DNA of 64,000 nt from Winogradskyella vidalii (GCF_013403955.1 NZ_JABFDG010000001.1:1364001-1428000), one strand, 5' to 3'. Shown: positions 18,639 to 30,200, counted from the first letter of the stretch. Numbers and translations: made by a program. The notes: a model not told the origin generated them from the sequence alone.

Positions 18639-19526
18639 ATGAAACATTTTTTATACATTTTTATCGCTTTTGCTTTCTTAGCTTGTAAAGAATCTAAAGA
18701 AGCAACACCAGTTTTAGAAGCAACACCAACTTTAGACGTTCAACCTTCTAAACTCATAGAAACCTTTAAGGCTTCTAAATCTAATTACCCAGCTGTTAGC
18801 GTGCATCGTGGAGGTGTTGATATACTGAATTATCCTGAAAATTGTCTAGAAACAATTCAGTATGTTAGTAATCGTATTACTGCAATTTATGAAATAGATG
18901 TCGCTCAGACTAAAGATGAAAAGTTAGTTTTACTTCATGATAATTCTATAGATAGAACCACCACAGGAAGTGGTAAAGTCACCCAATATACTTTCGATGA
19001 ATTAAAACAATTTAACTTAATCGATGATTTTGGAAATGAAACAAGCTATAAAATTCCTTTGTTTTCTGAAGTGTTAACTTGGGCTAAGAAACACAACGTT
19101 ATATTAACTATTGATATTAAACGAAGTGTTGGTCAGCAAAAAGTCATAGAAGCCATAAAATCAGCAAAAGCTGAAGATATAGCTGTTATAATAACTTATG
19201 ATTTAGAAGAAGCAAAATCAGCTTACCAATTAGCTCCAGAATTTTTATTATCTGTTTCAGCTCGAAATAATGACGAATTTGAACGTTTATTAAAGTCAGA
19301 AATCCCAACTAAAAACATGCTTGCTTTTACAGGGACACGTTTGTCTGATGCTTCACTGTTTGAAAAATTACACGCTAATGATATTGTTTGTATACTAGGA
19401 ACATTAGGTAACTTAGATAAACGCGCAAAAGCTAGAGGTGAGGAGCTATACCTTCAATGGAAAGAAAACGGTGCCGATATTTTGGCTACTGATAGACCTT
19501 TTGAAGTATTTGAAGCTATAAATTAA
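18639..19526 (+). CDS. Glycerophosphodiester phosphodiesterase family lipoprotein
   Basis: 295 residues. A lipoprotein signal (MKHFLYIFIAFAFLAC-KES) precedes a GDPD TIM barrel. Motifs: SVHRGG near 54, NCLETI near 67, the metal-binding pair YEIDVAQTKDEKLVLLHDN near 85-103 and RTTTGSGKV next, then ILTIDIKRS near 155 and ADILATDRP at the end. Enzymes of this family split glycerophosphodiesters to glycerol-3-phosphate and an alcohol. Here it would act in the periplasm or on the outer membrane. It is monocistronic. Confidence 0.9.
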   Translation: MKHFLYIFIAFAFLACKESKEATPVLEATPTLDVQPSKLIETFKASKSNYPAVSVHRGGVDILNYPENCLETIQYVSNRITAIYEIDVAQTKDEKLVLLHDNSIDRTTTGSGKVTQYTFDELKQFNLIDDFGNETSYKIPLFSEVLTWAKKHNVILTIDIKRSVGQQKVIEAIKSAKAEDIAVIITYDLEEAKSAYQLAPEFLLSVSARNNDEFERLLKSEIPTKNMLAFTGTRLSDASLFEKLHANDIVCILGTLGNLDKRAKARGEELYLQWKENGADILATDRPFEVFEAIN

Positions 19527-19676
19527 AAGTACAATAAATTCAAAAATAATTAGATTTCACATCAATTACGAGAAAACGAGGTTTTTCAATGATATGCGAG
19601 ACTCCTAATTATAATTAATAAAAATATTTTTAGGCATACCATCTGTCCTTTAAAAAAAACAATAAACTAAAACCAG

Positions 19677-20150
19677 ATGAAATACAGAAGATTAACTAAA
19701 GAACAATTTGAAGAGTTACACCAAGAATTCATCAATTTTTTAGCTACACAATCTATTACGGCTGATGAATGGATGGATATAAAAAAGAATAAACCAGAAG
19801 TTGCAGAACAAGAACTAGATGTGTTTAGTGACTTAGTTTGGCTTGGCGTTTTAGATAAAGTGAAGTATTTAGAGCATATTTCACCACAGCAAATTCATTT
19901 GTTTGAATGTCAAGAAAAAGGCATGCGATTAATTGCCTTAAGAATAGAAAACGAAGCTATTGACTTTACTACAAAAGAAGGATTCCAATGGTTACGTGAT
20001 AACTTATTATCAGATTCTGTTGAATTTTTTAATGCTAAAAAAGACTATTCTGAAGATAAGCATTTAGATATTTTTAAAATGATTGAATCTGGCGCTAATA
20101 TCACTAAGGGTGAGTTGTTTAATTATTTTGCCAACCTAGTAAAGGGTTAA
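19677..20150 (+). CDS. Conserved Bacteroidota protein, likely DUF6495
   Basis: 157 residues, soluble, without signal peptide. It begins MKYRRLTKEQFEELHQEFIN and contains EVAEQELDVFSDLVWLGVL. This pattern fits a conserved flavobacterial family of unknown function that I believe is DUF6495, though I cannot check the family name. It is mostly alpha-helical and acidic. It stands alone between a GDPD gene and a convergent permease gene. Confidence 0.7.
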   Translation: MKYRRLTKEQFEELHQEFINFLATQSITADEWMDIKKNKPEVAEQELDVFSDLVWLGVLDKVKYLEHISPQQIHLFECQEKGMRLIALRIENEAIDFTTKEGFQWLRDNLLSDSVEFFNAKKDYSEDKHLDIFKMIESGANITKGELFNYFANLVKG

Positions 20151-20242
20151 ACGATGCCTTTAAAAAAAGAAATCTCTTCGTAGAAGTAAGGTCAAACAAG
20201 TAGGGTTTGAAAGTAACTTATTTCGTTTTATACCAAACTTAT

Positions 20243-20270
20243 AAACTCCTTTGAAAAAAGGAGTTTTTTT
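20243..20270. terminator. Terminator before the convergent ABC permease gene
   Basis: The stem AAACTCCTTT / AAAGGAGTTT has a short A-rich loop and a T tract. It touches the last base of the minus-strand permease gene and also serves the plus-strand gene. Confidence 0.75.
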
Positions 20271-21511
20271 TATTCATAACGCAATGATTCAATAGGATCT
20301 AATTTAGCGGCTTTGGTTGCTGGATATAAACCCGAAACTACCGCTACAATAAACGCAATAGTAGTCGCCCAAAGCATAGCAACCCAAGGTGTAGAGAATT
20401 CGAGTTCAAAACCCTTAGCAACACCCATACCGATTAAAATACCTAGTATAATTCCTAAAATACCACCAAACTGTCCAATGATAATGGTTTCCATAAAAAA
20501 TTGAAAAGCAATGGTTTTGCTTTTGGCACCTAAGGCTTTTCTAACTCCAATTTCTCTGGTACGTTCACTTACCGAAACAAGCATAATATTCATTAATGCA
20601 ATGGTAGAACCAAAAATTGTAATAATGCTAATAATCCAAGCTGCGATATAAAGTGCGTCGATATTCTGAGTCGCCTGATTTAATAAATCATCGCTGCGTT
20701 CAATGCCAAAATCATTCTTTTCAACAGGGTTTAATCCTCTAATATTTCTAAAGGTTAATATGGCGTTATCTTGAGCTGCTTCAAGTAAATCACTATCATC
20801 CACTTTAACACTTAAACTGTAATTGATATTTGGATTGGTAAAAATGGAACGTGCCTTTTGTATCGGCATTATCACTCTTAAATCTTGATTATTTCCAAAC
20901 GTAGAGCCTTTTTCTTTGAGCACACCAACCACTTTAAATTTAGCCCCTCTAATACTTATAGTTTTTCCAATAGGGTTTTCATCAGGAAATAGTGCGGTTT
21001 GTAAATCGCTACCAATCACACAAACAGCATTACTATTATCGACGTCAAAAACATTTAAGGAACGTCCAAATTCAATCTCTAGGCCTGAATTTTCTATAAA
21101 AAATTCATTGGCACCAAGCACAGCAACTTCTGGGTCCGTTTTTTTGTTTTCGTATTTAACTTCAGCTGCAGACGTTCCATAAAAGGATACCGCAACTTTA
21201 GTCATCGGGAAGTTATATTTTTCTTCAAAATCCTTAACGTCTCTATAATCAATTACCGGATTTATTTTCTGACGTTCTCTACTACTTTGGCGCTGGGCTG
21301 TAAATTCATAACGTTGAAAGTTAAATGTATTAGAACCCATGGAAGAAAAATTACTAGAAATCGTATTCTCTAAGGCAGAGACACCACTTAAAATCCCTAC
21401 CAATGCCATAATACCAATGGCAATTATTAAAACGGTTAAAATGGTTCGTAATAGCTGACTTTTAATGGAATCGAAGGCGATTCTAATATTCTCTTTAGCT
21501 AATGAAAACAT
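20270..21511 (-). CDS. MacB/FtsX-type ABC transporter permease
   Basis: 413 residues. One N-terminal membrane helix (about 20-42, LRTILTVLIIAIGIMALVGI) is followed by a MacB periplasmic core domain (about 50-260) and three C-terminal helices that form the FtsX-like domain. SVSERTREIGVRKALGAKSK near 312-331 is the diagnostic cytoplasmic loop, and PATKAAKLDPIESLRYE the typical end. No ATPase gene is adjacent, so its partner must lie elsewhere. The family includes lipoprotein-release and drug or peptide exporters; the substrate cannot be told. Confidence 0.9.
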   Translation of the reverse strand: MFSLAKENIRIAFDSIKSQLLRTILTVLIIAIGIMALVGILSGVSALENTISSNFSSMGSNTFNFQRYEFTAQRQSSRERQKINPVIDYRDVKDFEEKYNFPMTKVAVSFYGTSAAEVKYENKKTDPEVAVLGANEFFIENSGLEIEFGRSLNVFDVDNSNAVCVIGSDLQTALFPDENPIGKTISIRGAKFKVVGVLKEKGSTFGNNQDLRVIMPIQKARSIFTNPNINYSLSVKVDDSDLLEAAQDNAILTFRNIRGLNPVEKNDFGIERSDDLLNQATQNIDALYIAAWIISIITIFGSTIALMNIMLVSVSERTREIGVRKALGAKSKTIAFQFFMETIIIGQFGGILGIILGILIGMGVAKGFELEFSTPWVAMLWATTIAFIVAVVSGLYPATKAAKLDPIESLRYE

Positions 21512-21589
21512 AATTGATTTTGCTTTAGTTAGGTTGTTTCAAATATAAGTCTATCAAAACAGCATAAAGTTACTATAAAATTGACTTAT

Positions 21590-21623
21590 CTTGGTAAGAC
21601 CTCTAAAAATTGTAATATTTTTG
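21590..21623 (+). promoter_or_regulatory. Probable promoter of hisS
   Basis: TTG (21590-21592), 23 bases, then TATTTTTG (21616-21623). The -7 element is perfect for TAnnTTTG; the spacing is slightly long. It gives a leader of about 120 bases that includes the repeat elements described next. Confidence 0.5.
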
Positions 21624-21668
21624 TGACTTAGAAGTAAGTTCAGCCGAGGTGTATCTGATATAAATAAT

Positions 21669-21746
21669 GAGATTTCTCGGCTACGCTCGAAATGACAGAG
21701 CACAAAAATAAAGTTTCATTTAAAGAGATTCCTACTTTCGTAGGAA
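21669..21746. repeat. Two dispersed repeat motifs in the hisS leader
   Basis: Two short repeat types stand in tandem. The first (21669-21697) is gagatttctcggctacgctc followed by gaaatgaca, related to the CGACTnCGCTC motif found twice earlier. The second (21727-21746) is gattcctactttcgtaggaa, which contains a perfect 7-bp hairpin TTCCTAC / GTAGGAA (loop TTTC) just before the hisS start. Both look like flavobacterial intergenic repeats. Confidence 0.55.
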
Positions 21747-21751
21747 ATAAT

Positions 21752-23122
21752 ATGGCACAGAAACCAAGCATACCAAAGGGTACAAGAGATTTTAACGCAA
21801 CCGAAGTGGCGAAGCGTTCGTATATTATGGAAACGATAAAGACACAGTTTCAAGTTTTCGGATTTCAACCTATAGAAACCCCGAGTTTTGAGAATTCCAA
21901 TACATTGATGGGAAAATATGGTGATGAAGGTGATCGTTTAATTTTTAAGATTTTAAATTCTGGTGAGTTTTTAAAAAAGATTTCAGATGCAGATTATGCT
22001 GAAAAATCGGAACGACTAATGACACCTAAAATATCAGAAAAAGCGTTAAGATACGATTTAACAGTGCCTTTTGCACGCTATGTTGTACAACACCAAAATG
22101 AGATAGAATTTCCATTTAAGCGTTATCAAATTCAACCCGTTTGGCGTGCAGACCGTCCACAAAAAGGACGTTTTAGAGAATTTTTTCAATGTGATGCTGA
22201 TGTAGTGGGCTCAAAATCATTGTTTCAAGAAGTCGAATTTGTACAGCTATACGATGCTGTTTTTTCAGCCTTAAAATTAGAAGGTGTTACCATTAAAATC
22301 AACAACCGTAAAATTTTATCTGGTATTGCCGAAGTGATAGGAGCACAAGATAAACTGATTGATTTTACAGTAGCTTTAGATAAACTCGATAAAATAGGTG
22401 AGGAGAAGGTTAAAGATGAAATGCGAAGCAAAGGTATTTCTGAAGACGGTATTTCTAAGCTTCAACCTTTATTTACTTTAAAAGGTGATTTCGGAAATCA
22501 AATAGCGAGTTTAAAATCTATTTTAAGTGCTTCAGAAATTGGATTAAAAGGGATTGAAGAACTCGAATTTATCAATACCGCTATTTCGAATTTAAAATTA
22601 AAAACAGCGACATTACAGTTAGATGTCACTTTAGCTAGAGGTTTAAATTATTATACTGGGGCTATTTTTGAAGTCTCAGCACCCAAAGGTGTCAAAATGG
22701 GCTCTATTGGTGGTGGTGGTCGTTACGATGATCTTACCGGAATTTTTGGGCTAAAAGATATGAGTGGCGTAGGCATAAGCTTCGGATTAGATCGTATTTA
22801 TTTGGTGTTAGAAGAAATCGAGTTATTTCCGGCGACAATAACAGAATCCACAAAAGTACTCTTTATCAATTTTGGAGATAAAGAAGCTATGGCTTGTTTG
22901 CAGGCGGTTACTAAACTAAGACAAGAAGGCGTAAAAGCAGAATTATATCCAGATCCCGCTAAAATGAAAAAGCAAATGAATTATGCGAACCGTCGTCAAA
23001 TTCCATTTGTAGTTTTAGTTGGTGAAGAAGAATTAAATTCAGGGGCATTTACACTAAAAAATATGACTTCAGGAGAACAGCATAAGGTCGCATTTGAAGC
23101 ACTTTTAGATTTGTTGAAATAG
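21752..23122 (+). CDS. hisS: Histidine--tRNA ligase
   Basis: 456 residues from the ATG that begins [20 protein letters not shown], the normal N-terminus. The in-frame ATG at 21692 lies inside a dispersed repeat, so its 20 extra codons are unlikely to be real. Class II motifs: [20 protein letters not shown] near 130 (motif 2), [19 protein letters not shown] near 309 (histidine A-like), GGGGRYDDL near 340, and [13 protein letters not shown] near 360 (motif 3). A C-terminal anticodon-binding domain follows (about 375-456). Confidence 0.96.
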   Translation: MAQKPSIPKGTRDFNATEVAKRSYIMETIKTQFQVFGFQPIETPSFENSNTLMGKYGDEGDRLIFKILNSGEFLKKISDADYAEKSERLMTPKISEKALRYDLTVPFARYVVQHQNEIEFPFKRYQIQPVWRADRPQKGRFREFFQCDADVVGSKSLFQEVEFVQLYDAVFSALKLEGVTIKINNRKILSGIAEVIGAQDKLIDFTVALDKLDKIGEEKVKDEMRSKGISEDGISKLQPLFTLKGDFGNQIASLKSILSASEIGLKGIEELEFINTAISNLKLKTATLQLDVTLARGLNYYTGAIFEVSAPKGVKMGSIGGGGRYDDLTGIFGLKDMSGVGISFGLDRIYLVLEEIELFPATITESTKVLFINFGDKEAMACLQAVTKLRQEGVKAELYPDPAKMKKQMNYANRRQIPFVVLVGEEELNSGAFTLKNMTSGEQHKVAFEALLDLLK

Positions 23123-23165
23123 TCGGTTTTAGGTTTTATATAATTTAGAAGCCTGTTGTTTATAA

Positions 23166-23531
23166 ATGGAATTAAATTATAACGAAATGAAAAATACCAT
23201 AATTGACATTAATGAATCAACTGTAAAAACGTACGTAGAATCGTTACGACCTGAAGATCCTGAAATTCGAGAGCAAGTAGATATTGGGTATTCTTATGAT
23301 GGTAAAGTGGTTATCTTATTCGAAATCCGACCAGATTGGGATGATTCTACAAAAAAGAAACATATTGAGTTTGCTAAAATTCGTCATTATAAATCACGAA
23401 AAGAATGGAGTTTATATTGGATGCGTGCCAGTGGAAAGTGGGAACTTTATGAACCTTTTCCTAAATCATCTCACTTAGACAAAATTATAGATATTATAAA
23501 AGACGATGCACATGGCTGCTTTTTTGGATAA
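23166..23531 (+). CDS. DUF3024 family protein
   Basis: 121 residues, soluble. The pattern YDGKVVILFEIRPDWDDSTK, then FAKIRHYKSRKEWSLYWMRA and SGKWELYEP, matches DUF3024, a small family with no known function. An internal ATG at 23187 (MKNTIIDIN) is an alternative start. It lies 43 bases after hisS and ahead of a bidirectional terminator, so it probably shares the hisS transcript. Confidence 0.8.
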   Translation: MELNYNEMKNTIIDINESTVKTYVESLRPEDPEIREQVDIGYSYDGKVVILFEIRPDWDDSTKKKHIEFAKIRHYKSRKEWSLYWMRASGKWELYEPFPKSSHLDKIIDIIKDDAHGCFFG

Positions 23532-23590
23532 TAAAAAAATAATGGTATCGTTTACATGTCATTTGCTTTAAGAAAGTTTAAAATCAATTA

Positions 23591-23625
23591 AAAAAGCCTC
23601 AACCCATATAGGATTGAGGCTTTTT
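23591..23625. terminator. Bidirectional terminator, DUF3024 / LamG gene
   Basis: A perfect 12-bp stem AAAAAGCCTCAA / TTGAGGCTTTTT with an 11-base loop lies between convergent genes. Confidence 0.85.
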
Positions 23626-23648
23626 AACACTAACTAAAAACAATCAAT

Positions 23649-26600
23649 TTAATCCACTATAATTTTTTTTGTCACTACGTTTTCTGTAGCGGTATGTAAC
23701 TTAATAATATAGGTGCCAGCACTAAAGTTTGGTATTCTATATTCAGAATGTTGATTTTGTTCTATGTCTTTAATCACATAAACGGACTGCCCAAGCATAT
23801 TAAAAACACTTATTGATTTTAAATCAATTTGGTTGGGGTTTACAACTACAATTTTGTCTATTGTATTAGCATAAAGTACATCTAGAGGTGTTCTGTTTTC
23901 ATTGCCAATTCCTAAGATATCTTCAGGCGAACCAAATGTAATTTCAAATCGATTATGGTATTCACCTGCATTTAGGAAAATCGAGTAGGCGCTCATTTTT
24001 AAATCATGATAAATATCCAATAGATTATCGTGTAAGTAAACATTGAAATTATCAGGAACATGTTCTAGATCATCTATCATTATGGTGTTGATACCCGCTG
24101 TACTAGTTAAAATTCCAAGCGGATAAACAGTGGTGATTTCGGCTTTATCACTTCCCTGAATAATGTAGGCTTTATCGTTAATTAACCAATACATATCGTC
24201 TATTTGATCTTCATTCATTTCGCCATCAAAAGCCCAATCGACAGCTTCACTTGCGTTTTCGTCAATAGTTAACAACAATTGTCGACGTATGGTATTTACA
24301 GAGTTGAATCCGATTCTAAATTTCATTCTTAAATCCTCATCGGTAGCCGCTTCTTCATAAGTTTGATTATTTTCAGAATTCGTATGTCGCATAAAGACTG
24401 AAGCCGTATTTTCTTTTTTAAAGACCCGTTGTCCGTTATTAAAATTTATAGTTCCTGAGTTGACACCCGAAACAAAGAAGCCTTGACCAACCGAAATATA
24501 TTGTCCTGGTTTTTTTGTTGGTGACAAAGAAGTGCCTATGTCGGGGTGGTTGCTTCCTTTGTAAGCCGCGGCAACAGCTCCAGAAAAATTGCGCGTTGCA
24601 TAACCACCCTCATAATCTTCTAAAATATGAGAGCCTCCGCCCCAGTGATTCCAGAAATAAAGTGTTCCAGAAATTAAAGGTTCAGCATTTGAAACGCTTG
24701 GACCATTATCTATAATAAATTGAATAGCATCGATTGCTGAAGGGTAGGGGTTTCCTACTAAGTAATCATTATCAGCATTCAATGTGAGGTTAATATTTCC
24801 GTTATTAGGTTGACCGGTAAACACATAATTTTGTTGGGATGTTACGGAGCCTGTTCCTGGGCCTTTCATGGTAAAACCTTCTCCTGGTAAAATGGTTCCG
24901 GTTCGTCGTATGTGTTGCCATGCAGAATAAGAGTCGCTAGCGAGATTACTGTATTTCCAAATCCAATAATCAGCAATGGTTATAGGTTGGGTTGCAGCGC
25001 CATTATAACCTGAAGAGGAAAAATTAATAGCGGCAATATCTGATGCTATTGTGCCGTCTTTCATAACATCAGACACCTTATAGTTGTTAACCGTAGAATT
25101 TGTTTTAGTTACTGGTGAAGACCAATAATTGTAAGTATAAGTATCTGCTGTGCCTTGTTGGTCGCGTTCTATTTTTCCGTTTGAAATAACGTCTAAATCA
25201 CTATTTAAGGTTTGTATTAATTGCGATTCACCTTCTAGATCTATTTTTCCAGTAAGGCTTAAATAATGTGTAATGGTTAAACCGTTTCCTGTATTGGTAT
25301 TATTGTCGCCTTCTATGACTAATTCATTTTCATCCACATAAAGTCCTAAAAGCGTTCTGTTGTCTTGTTTTCTAAGTGGTAGGTTGGTGTTAGATAGGCT
25401 TAGATTGTGTGATGTTTTAACGATATTCCAATCTATGGTTACGTTAGGATTAACAAGTGCTGTTGATCCTGGAGTATCTTGTACGGAACCATTAAGCCAA
25501 GTGGTGTTGTGATCCCATTCGCCATTTTGCACTGATTTATATGGTATTGGTGCTGTTTCTTCGGCGATTGTTATTTGTTGTTTAAGTAAGCCGTGATTGT
25601 TGTTTCCGGTAGCATCTACAGTCATTCTATAAGTATAACCAGACATGGGGTAGTAGGCTGCTAAATCTGACCAAGGAATTGTATGTACTTCATTTTTAGT
25701 TATATTTAAGGGAAGTTCTTTTCCGCTGACTTGTCCTGAATTGTTAGTGATTTCTTGATTCATCATAAAACGGATTTGGTTTTCTGTTAAATAGGTGTTC
25801 CAAATTCGTACTTCATCAATATGACCTTTATAAAACTGTGTTGGTGTATCATTTCCTGCAGCAGCGATAAAAAATGCTTCATCTGTACCTACAGGTGCTG
25901 TTTTGTTGGCAAAATTATCTAAAACGCCATCAATATATATAGAAGCCTTATTGCCATTATAGGTTACGGCTATATGATGCCATTTATCACTAGGAATAGC
26001 AGTGTAAGATTCTAGAGATTGTGTACTACTATTCTGCCATTCAATTTTAATTGTCTGAGCTTCTGTAAGACTTAAATCGTAACCTTGGGAGAAGGCAACA
26101 TCTCTTTTAGAAAGTATAGACATAGCATTTGCCCCAGTTCCATTATGCTTAATCCAGGCAGATAAAGTAAAGCCATCTGGGTTAAGGTCTAAGGTGTTTT
26201 GCATATCCATATAGCTATCAGAACCTTCAAAATACATAGAACGTGCTACCTCTATTTGAGGTGAAAATCCAAAAGTGATATAGGAAGTTTCGTTGAATTG
26301 ATAATCTGTAGTTAAATTTCCAGAACCATCTAAAGTCATGATTTTAAATTCAGCATCTATATCAAACAATTCAGTGTCAGATATAAACATATAGTAATGA
26401 CCATCGTTACTGAAATTAGGCATTAATTCTTGTGGAATTGAAAGTGTTACGGAAGGTGTTTGTTCTTCTGAAGGTATAAATTTCCATACACGTTGCATCG
26501 TTTTGTAGGAAACATTAGTGGTTATATCGGAATTAACCTCAGCACTTAAATTAACAGTAACAGGTAATTCAGTGGCAGCTATACTAGCATTATTATTACC

Positions 26601-26888
26601 CCAAACAAGAAGGTTTCGCGATGGAAAGTTTAAATACGTACTGTTATTTGGGTTTAGTACAGTATTATTTTCAGTTAAACTGACAGTTAGAATATCTTCA
26701 TTACTGTAGGTGTTACTGTTATTCGCATTCTCTACAATTGAAATGTTATAATTGTAAGGCGTTAATTGAGTTGTAATAGCTTGATTATTAGCGTAGAAAT
26801 CAGCAGATTCTCTAGCGCTTATTTGCTGAGCATATGTAAATATAATGCATGTGAAAAATAAAATAAAGGTCAGCGTAATTTTTTTCAT
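23649..26888 (-). CDS. T9SS-secreted protein with LamG domain
   Basis: 1079 residues. A signal peptide (MKKITLTFILFFTCIIFTYA) is followed by an N-terminal beta region. A LamG/concanavalin A-like domain at about 215-370 (YFEGSDSYMDMQNTLDLN, FTLSAWIKHNG, KWHHIAVTYNGNKASIYIDG, GHIDEVRIWNTYL) comes next. A long region then carries the NYWSSPVT and VGNPYPSAID motifs seen in large flavobacterial surface proteins. A type A T9SS sorting domain ends it (SVFNMLGQSVYVI, FSAGTYIIKL, KKIIVD). LamG domains usually bind carbohydrate or protein ligands; the ligand is unknown. It is divergent from the giant type B protein. Confidence 0.88.
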   Translation of the reverse strand: MKKITLTFILFFTCIIFTYAQQISARESADFYANNQAITTQLTPYNYNISIVENANNSNTYSNEDILTVSLTENNTVLNPNNSTYLNFPSRNLLVWGNNNASIAATELPVTVNLSAEVNSDITTNVSYKTMQRVWKFIPSEEQTPSVTLSIPQELMPNFSNDGHYYMFISDTELFDIDAEFKIMTLDGSGNLTTDYQFNETSYITFGFSPQIEVARSMYFEGSDSYMDMQNTLDLNPDGFTLSAWIKHNGTGANAMSILSKRDVAFSQGYDLSLTEAQTIKIEWQNSSTQSLESYTAIPSDKWHHIAVTYNGNKASIYIDGVLDNFANKTAPVGTDEAFFIAAAGNDTPTQFYKGHIDEVRIWNTYLTENQIRFMMNQEITNNSGQVSGKELPLNITKNEVHTIPWSDLAAYYPMSGYTYRMTVDATGNNNHGLLKQQITIAEETAPIPYKSVQNGEWDHNTTWLNGSVQDTPGSTALVNPNVTIDWNIVKTSHNLSLSNTNLPLRKQDNRTLLGLYVDENELVIEGDNNTNTGNGLTITHYLSLTGKIDLEGESQLIQTLNSDLDVISNGKIERDQQGTADTYTYNYWSSPVTKTNSTVNNYKVSDVMKDGTIASDIAAINFSSSGYNGAATQPITIADYWIWKYSNLASDSYSAWQHIRRTGTILPGEGFTMKGPGTGSVTSQQNYVFTGQPNNGNINLTLNADNDYLVGNPYPSAIDAIQFIIDNGPSVSNAEPLISGTLYFWNHWGGGSHILEDYEGGYATRNFSGAVAAAYKGSNHPDIGTSLSPTKKPGQYISVGQGFFVSGVNSGTINFNNGQRVFKKENTASVFMRHTNSENNQTYEEAATDEDLRMKFRIGFNSVNTIRRQLLLTIDENASEAVDWAFDGEMNEDQIDDMYWLINDKAYIIQGSDKAEITTVYPLGILTSTAGINTIMIDDLEHVPDNFNVYLHDNLLDIYHDLKMSAYSIFLNAGEYHNRFEITFGSPEDILGIGNENRTPLDVLYANTIDKIVVVNPNQIDLKSISVFNMLGQSVYVIKDIEQNQHSEYRIPNFSAGTYIIKLHTATENVVTKKIIVD

Positions 26889-27232
26889 CAGATTTGGGAT
26901 TGAATGAAATAATCATGACGCAATATACTACAATTTTTTACATTTCATCTATAAAATGCAAATAAATCCGATAAAGTGTAATTTTTTATTAGGTTTTAAA
27001 AGACCTCTGGTATTGTTATAACTGAATTTTAGGGTTGAATTAATGAGATAATGACCGTATTATGGGCCTTTTATTTACTGATAAAAAAACAATTAATTTA
27101 TACTTCGATGATCTACGTTTTGTGTCGTTAAAAGTTATTTTTATGTTCTTGTCGAAAAAAATATGAAAGTTTATAGAGTATATAAGGGAATTAATTACAT
27201 TGTCACCTGTAGGTATTCAGCTATTAAAATTT
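26889..27232. other. Intergenic region between divergent T9SS surface genes
   Basis: 344 bases, very AT-rich. I see no gene and no clear TAnnTTTG promoter pair; CTACGTTTTG near 27114 is close to the -7 consensus but one base out of register. It should hold the promoters of both surface genes. Confidence 0.4.
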
Positions 27233-30200
27233 ATGGGGAAAATTAAATATGGCCTTTTGTTGCTTATAGGTTCCGTATGTGGAATAATAAGTGCAATCAA
27301 TATAACGGATCGCGTTTTTATCAATGAAAACATTTCAGAAGCAAAAGCTTCGGAATTGGCTCTAATGCCACCAACGGCAACAATTTCAGGAACAACTACG
27401 GTTTGTGTTGATAGCAGTCCTTTACCACAAATTATATTTACAGGTGCATCTGGGGCTACGCCATATACGTTTACTTACACACTTAATGGAGGAGCGCCCC
27501 AAACTATAACTACGGGGGGAGCTAATTCTTCAATCAACTTAAATGTAAATACAAACACTATAGGTGATTTTACCTACCAATTAATTTCTGTAACAGATAG
27601 TTCAGGAGAAACAGTTAATGTAAATCCTTCAGCAACAGTATCGGTAAGTTCACCACCTACGGTCGATTTTACATTTAATAATTACGGTTGTTCTGCTACA
27701 CCCGTTCAATTTACACCAATAATTACAGGTAATGGTCCTTATACTTATCAATGGAATTTTGGTGATGGTAATAACGCCTCTAACGCAAATCCATCTCATA
27801 TATTTGATGCTTTTGGGTGTGGATTTTCAAGTTACACCGCCTCATTAACGGTTACAGATGTTAATGGCTGTACAACGACCATTACTAAACCAGTGGAGGT
27901 AGAGCAAAGACCCGACCTAAGTTTTCAGGATTTGGACGCCTTGTTTACCCCTCCTTTTGATAACTGTGGAAATAATACGGTTAATCCCGAGTATACAATT
28001 AATGTCGGTAATACGTCTCCTTCAGATAGCTGTATAACGTCTTATGATATTGATTGGGGCGATGGTAATGCTGAGACCAATGTTACATTTCCGCTTACCC
28101 ATACTTATGAAGAATTAGGTTCTTTTAGTATGGTAATAACGGGTTATGGTGACAGTGGTTGTAATGCTGTTGAAACGATATTGGTAAAAAACTCCAGTAA
28201 TCCTATTGGTTCTATAATAAGTCCTGGTAACACCGTAAACTTATGTTTGCCTATTAATGAGTTAGATTTTCAAATTGGGTCTTGGGGAGCTAATCCTCCT
28301 GATACGGTTTATGATGTCAATTATGGAGATGGAACCACTGAAAGTTATACACAAGACGATTTAATTGCGGCAGTATCTAATTATGACCCAGATAATCCTA
28401 CTGCAGCAAATCCATTTCCTATACCTCATGAGTATACTGAATCGAGTTGTCCTAATGCAAGTTATACAATTACTTTAGTCATTTCAACATCCTGCGGTGA
28501 AACAGTACTAACTGCAGGCCCTATAATAATATTGAGCAAACCCGAAGTCGATTTTAGTTTTGAAACCCCAGGCTGTTTAAACACAGAAATTCAATTTAAC
28601 AATTTAACGGATGATGGTTATGGACCAAACTGTATAGAACAGATGCTTCATACCTGGGATTTTGGAGATGGAACGACATCGACTCTAGAAAATCCAAGCC
28701 ACATATACACTGCACCGGGAACTTATACGGTAACATTAATCGAAGAAAATTTTTGTGGTTTAACAGATCCAGTAGTAAAGACAATTTGTATTGAGCCAGA
28801 ATTGGTACCTGAGTTTACTTTAGATGTCAATTCAGGGTGTACGCCATTAGATGTTAACGTAACTAATACTACAGATTTAACGGATTCTTGTGGTTCGGTT
28901 ACTTACGATTGGGAAGTAATATATACTCCAGAATTATGTGGTACTTCAGCAAATTGGAGTTTTACCAATGGTACTAATGAGACTTCGGCGGATCCTTCGT
29001 TTCAATTTATTGCTGCGGGCTATTATGAGCTTATAATGACAGCTACAAATTCTTGTGGTGATTTTACAACATCTCAATCCGTAGAGGTGAAGCAACCACC
29101 AAATGTAACATTAAATCCTATTGCAGATGCTTGTGATGCATTGTCGTTTAATCCAATAGCTACAGTTTATACTTGTGCGCCAACGTCTGAGACTATCATT
29201 TATAACTGGTCATTTCCGGGAGGGTCTCCAGCGACGTCCAATCAATTAGATCCAGGTGTTATTACATATGCTACAACAGGTGACTATACGGTTACGTTAA
29301 ATGTCACAAATTCATGTGGTACAACAACAGCAACTGAAACTTTTTCAATCGATGCCTCACCTACGATTACCAATACAGATCTTTCTCAAACAGTATGTTC
29401 TGGCTCAATAACTTCGGCAATTAATTTTTCTACTGATATTACGGGGACAACGTACAGTTGGATATCTAATAATCCAACGGGATTAACAGGTTTTGTGCCA
29501 AGTGGAACTTCTAATAGCATCCCTACACAAGTCATAAGTAATACCACAACGTCTCCACTTACGTTAACCTATACGGTTACTCCAGAAGTCAATGGTTGTG
29601 CAGGTGCTCCGGTTAATTTTGATATTATAGTAGAACCGGCTCCTTCAATATCGCAACAACCACAGTCTAATGCGGTTTGTCAAAATGGAACAGCAGAAGC
29701 ATTATCTATAACATTTCAAGCCTCAGGAACAGCCAATTATCAGTGGTACGAAAACAGTATCGATGACACAAGTACGGGAACTCCGATACCAGGAGAAACA
29801 GCAGCGACTTATACACCACCTACAGATACTGTTGGAACAACCTATTACTACGTTGTTATTGTATTTTCTACTGGAGATTGTAATGAAATTACTTCAGACA
29901 CCGCTGAAGTTGAAGTCGCAAACACTACACAAATTGATAGTCAACCCCTAACAACTCAAGCCTTATGTATTGGTGGAACTGCACAAGAACTTTCAATCGT
30001 TACATCTGGTGGTGCGGGGGTTGAATCTTACCAATGGTTTAGTAATACCACAAATACAAATTCAGGTGGAACGGCTATTTCTGGAGCCACAGACGCAACT
30101 TATACACCACCCGTATATACAACCACGGGGACTTTTTATTATTATGTGGAAGTGTCTTATACAGGGAGTGGCTGTGCAGGACTCAGCAGTGCAGTCTCTG

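Noticed and set aside
21692..21751. Longer N-terminus for hisS
   Set aside because: These codons lie in dispersed repeat DNA, and the family N-terminus starts at 21752.
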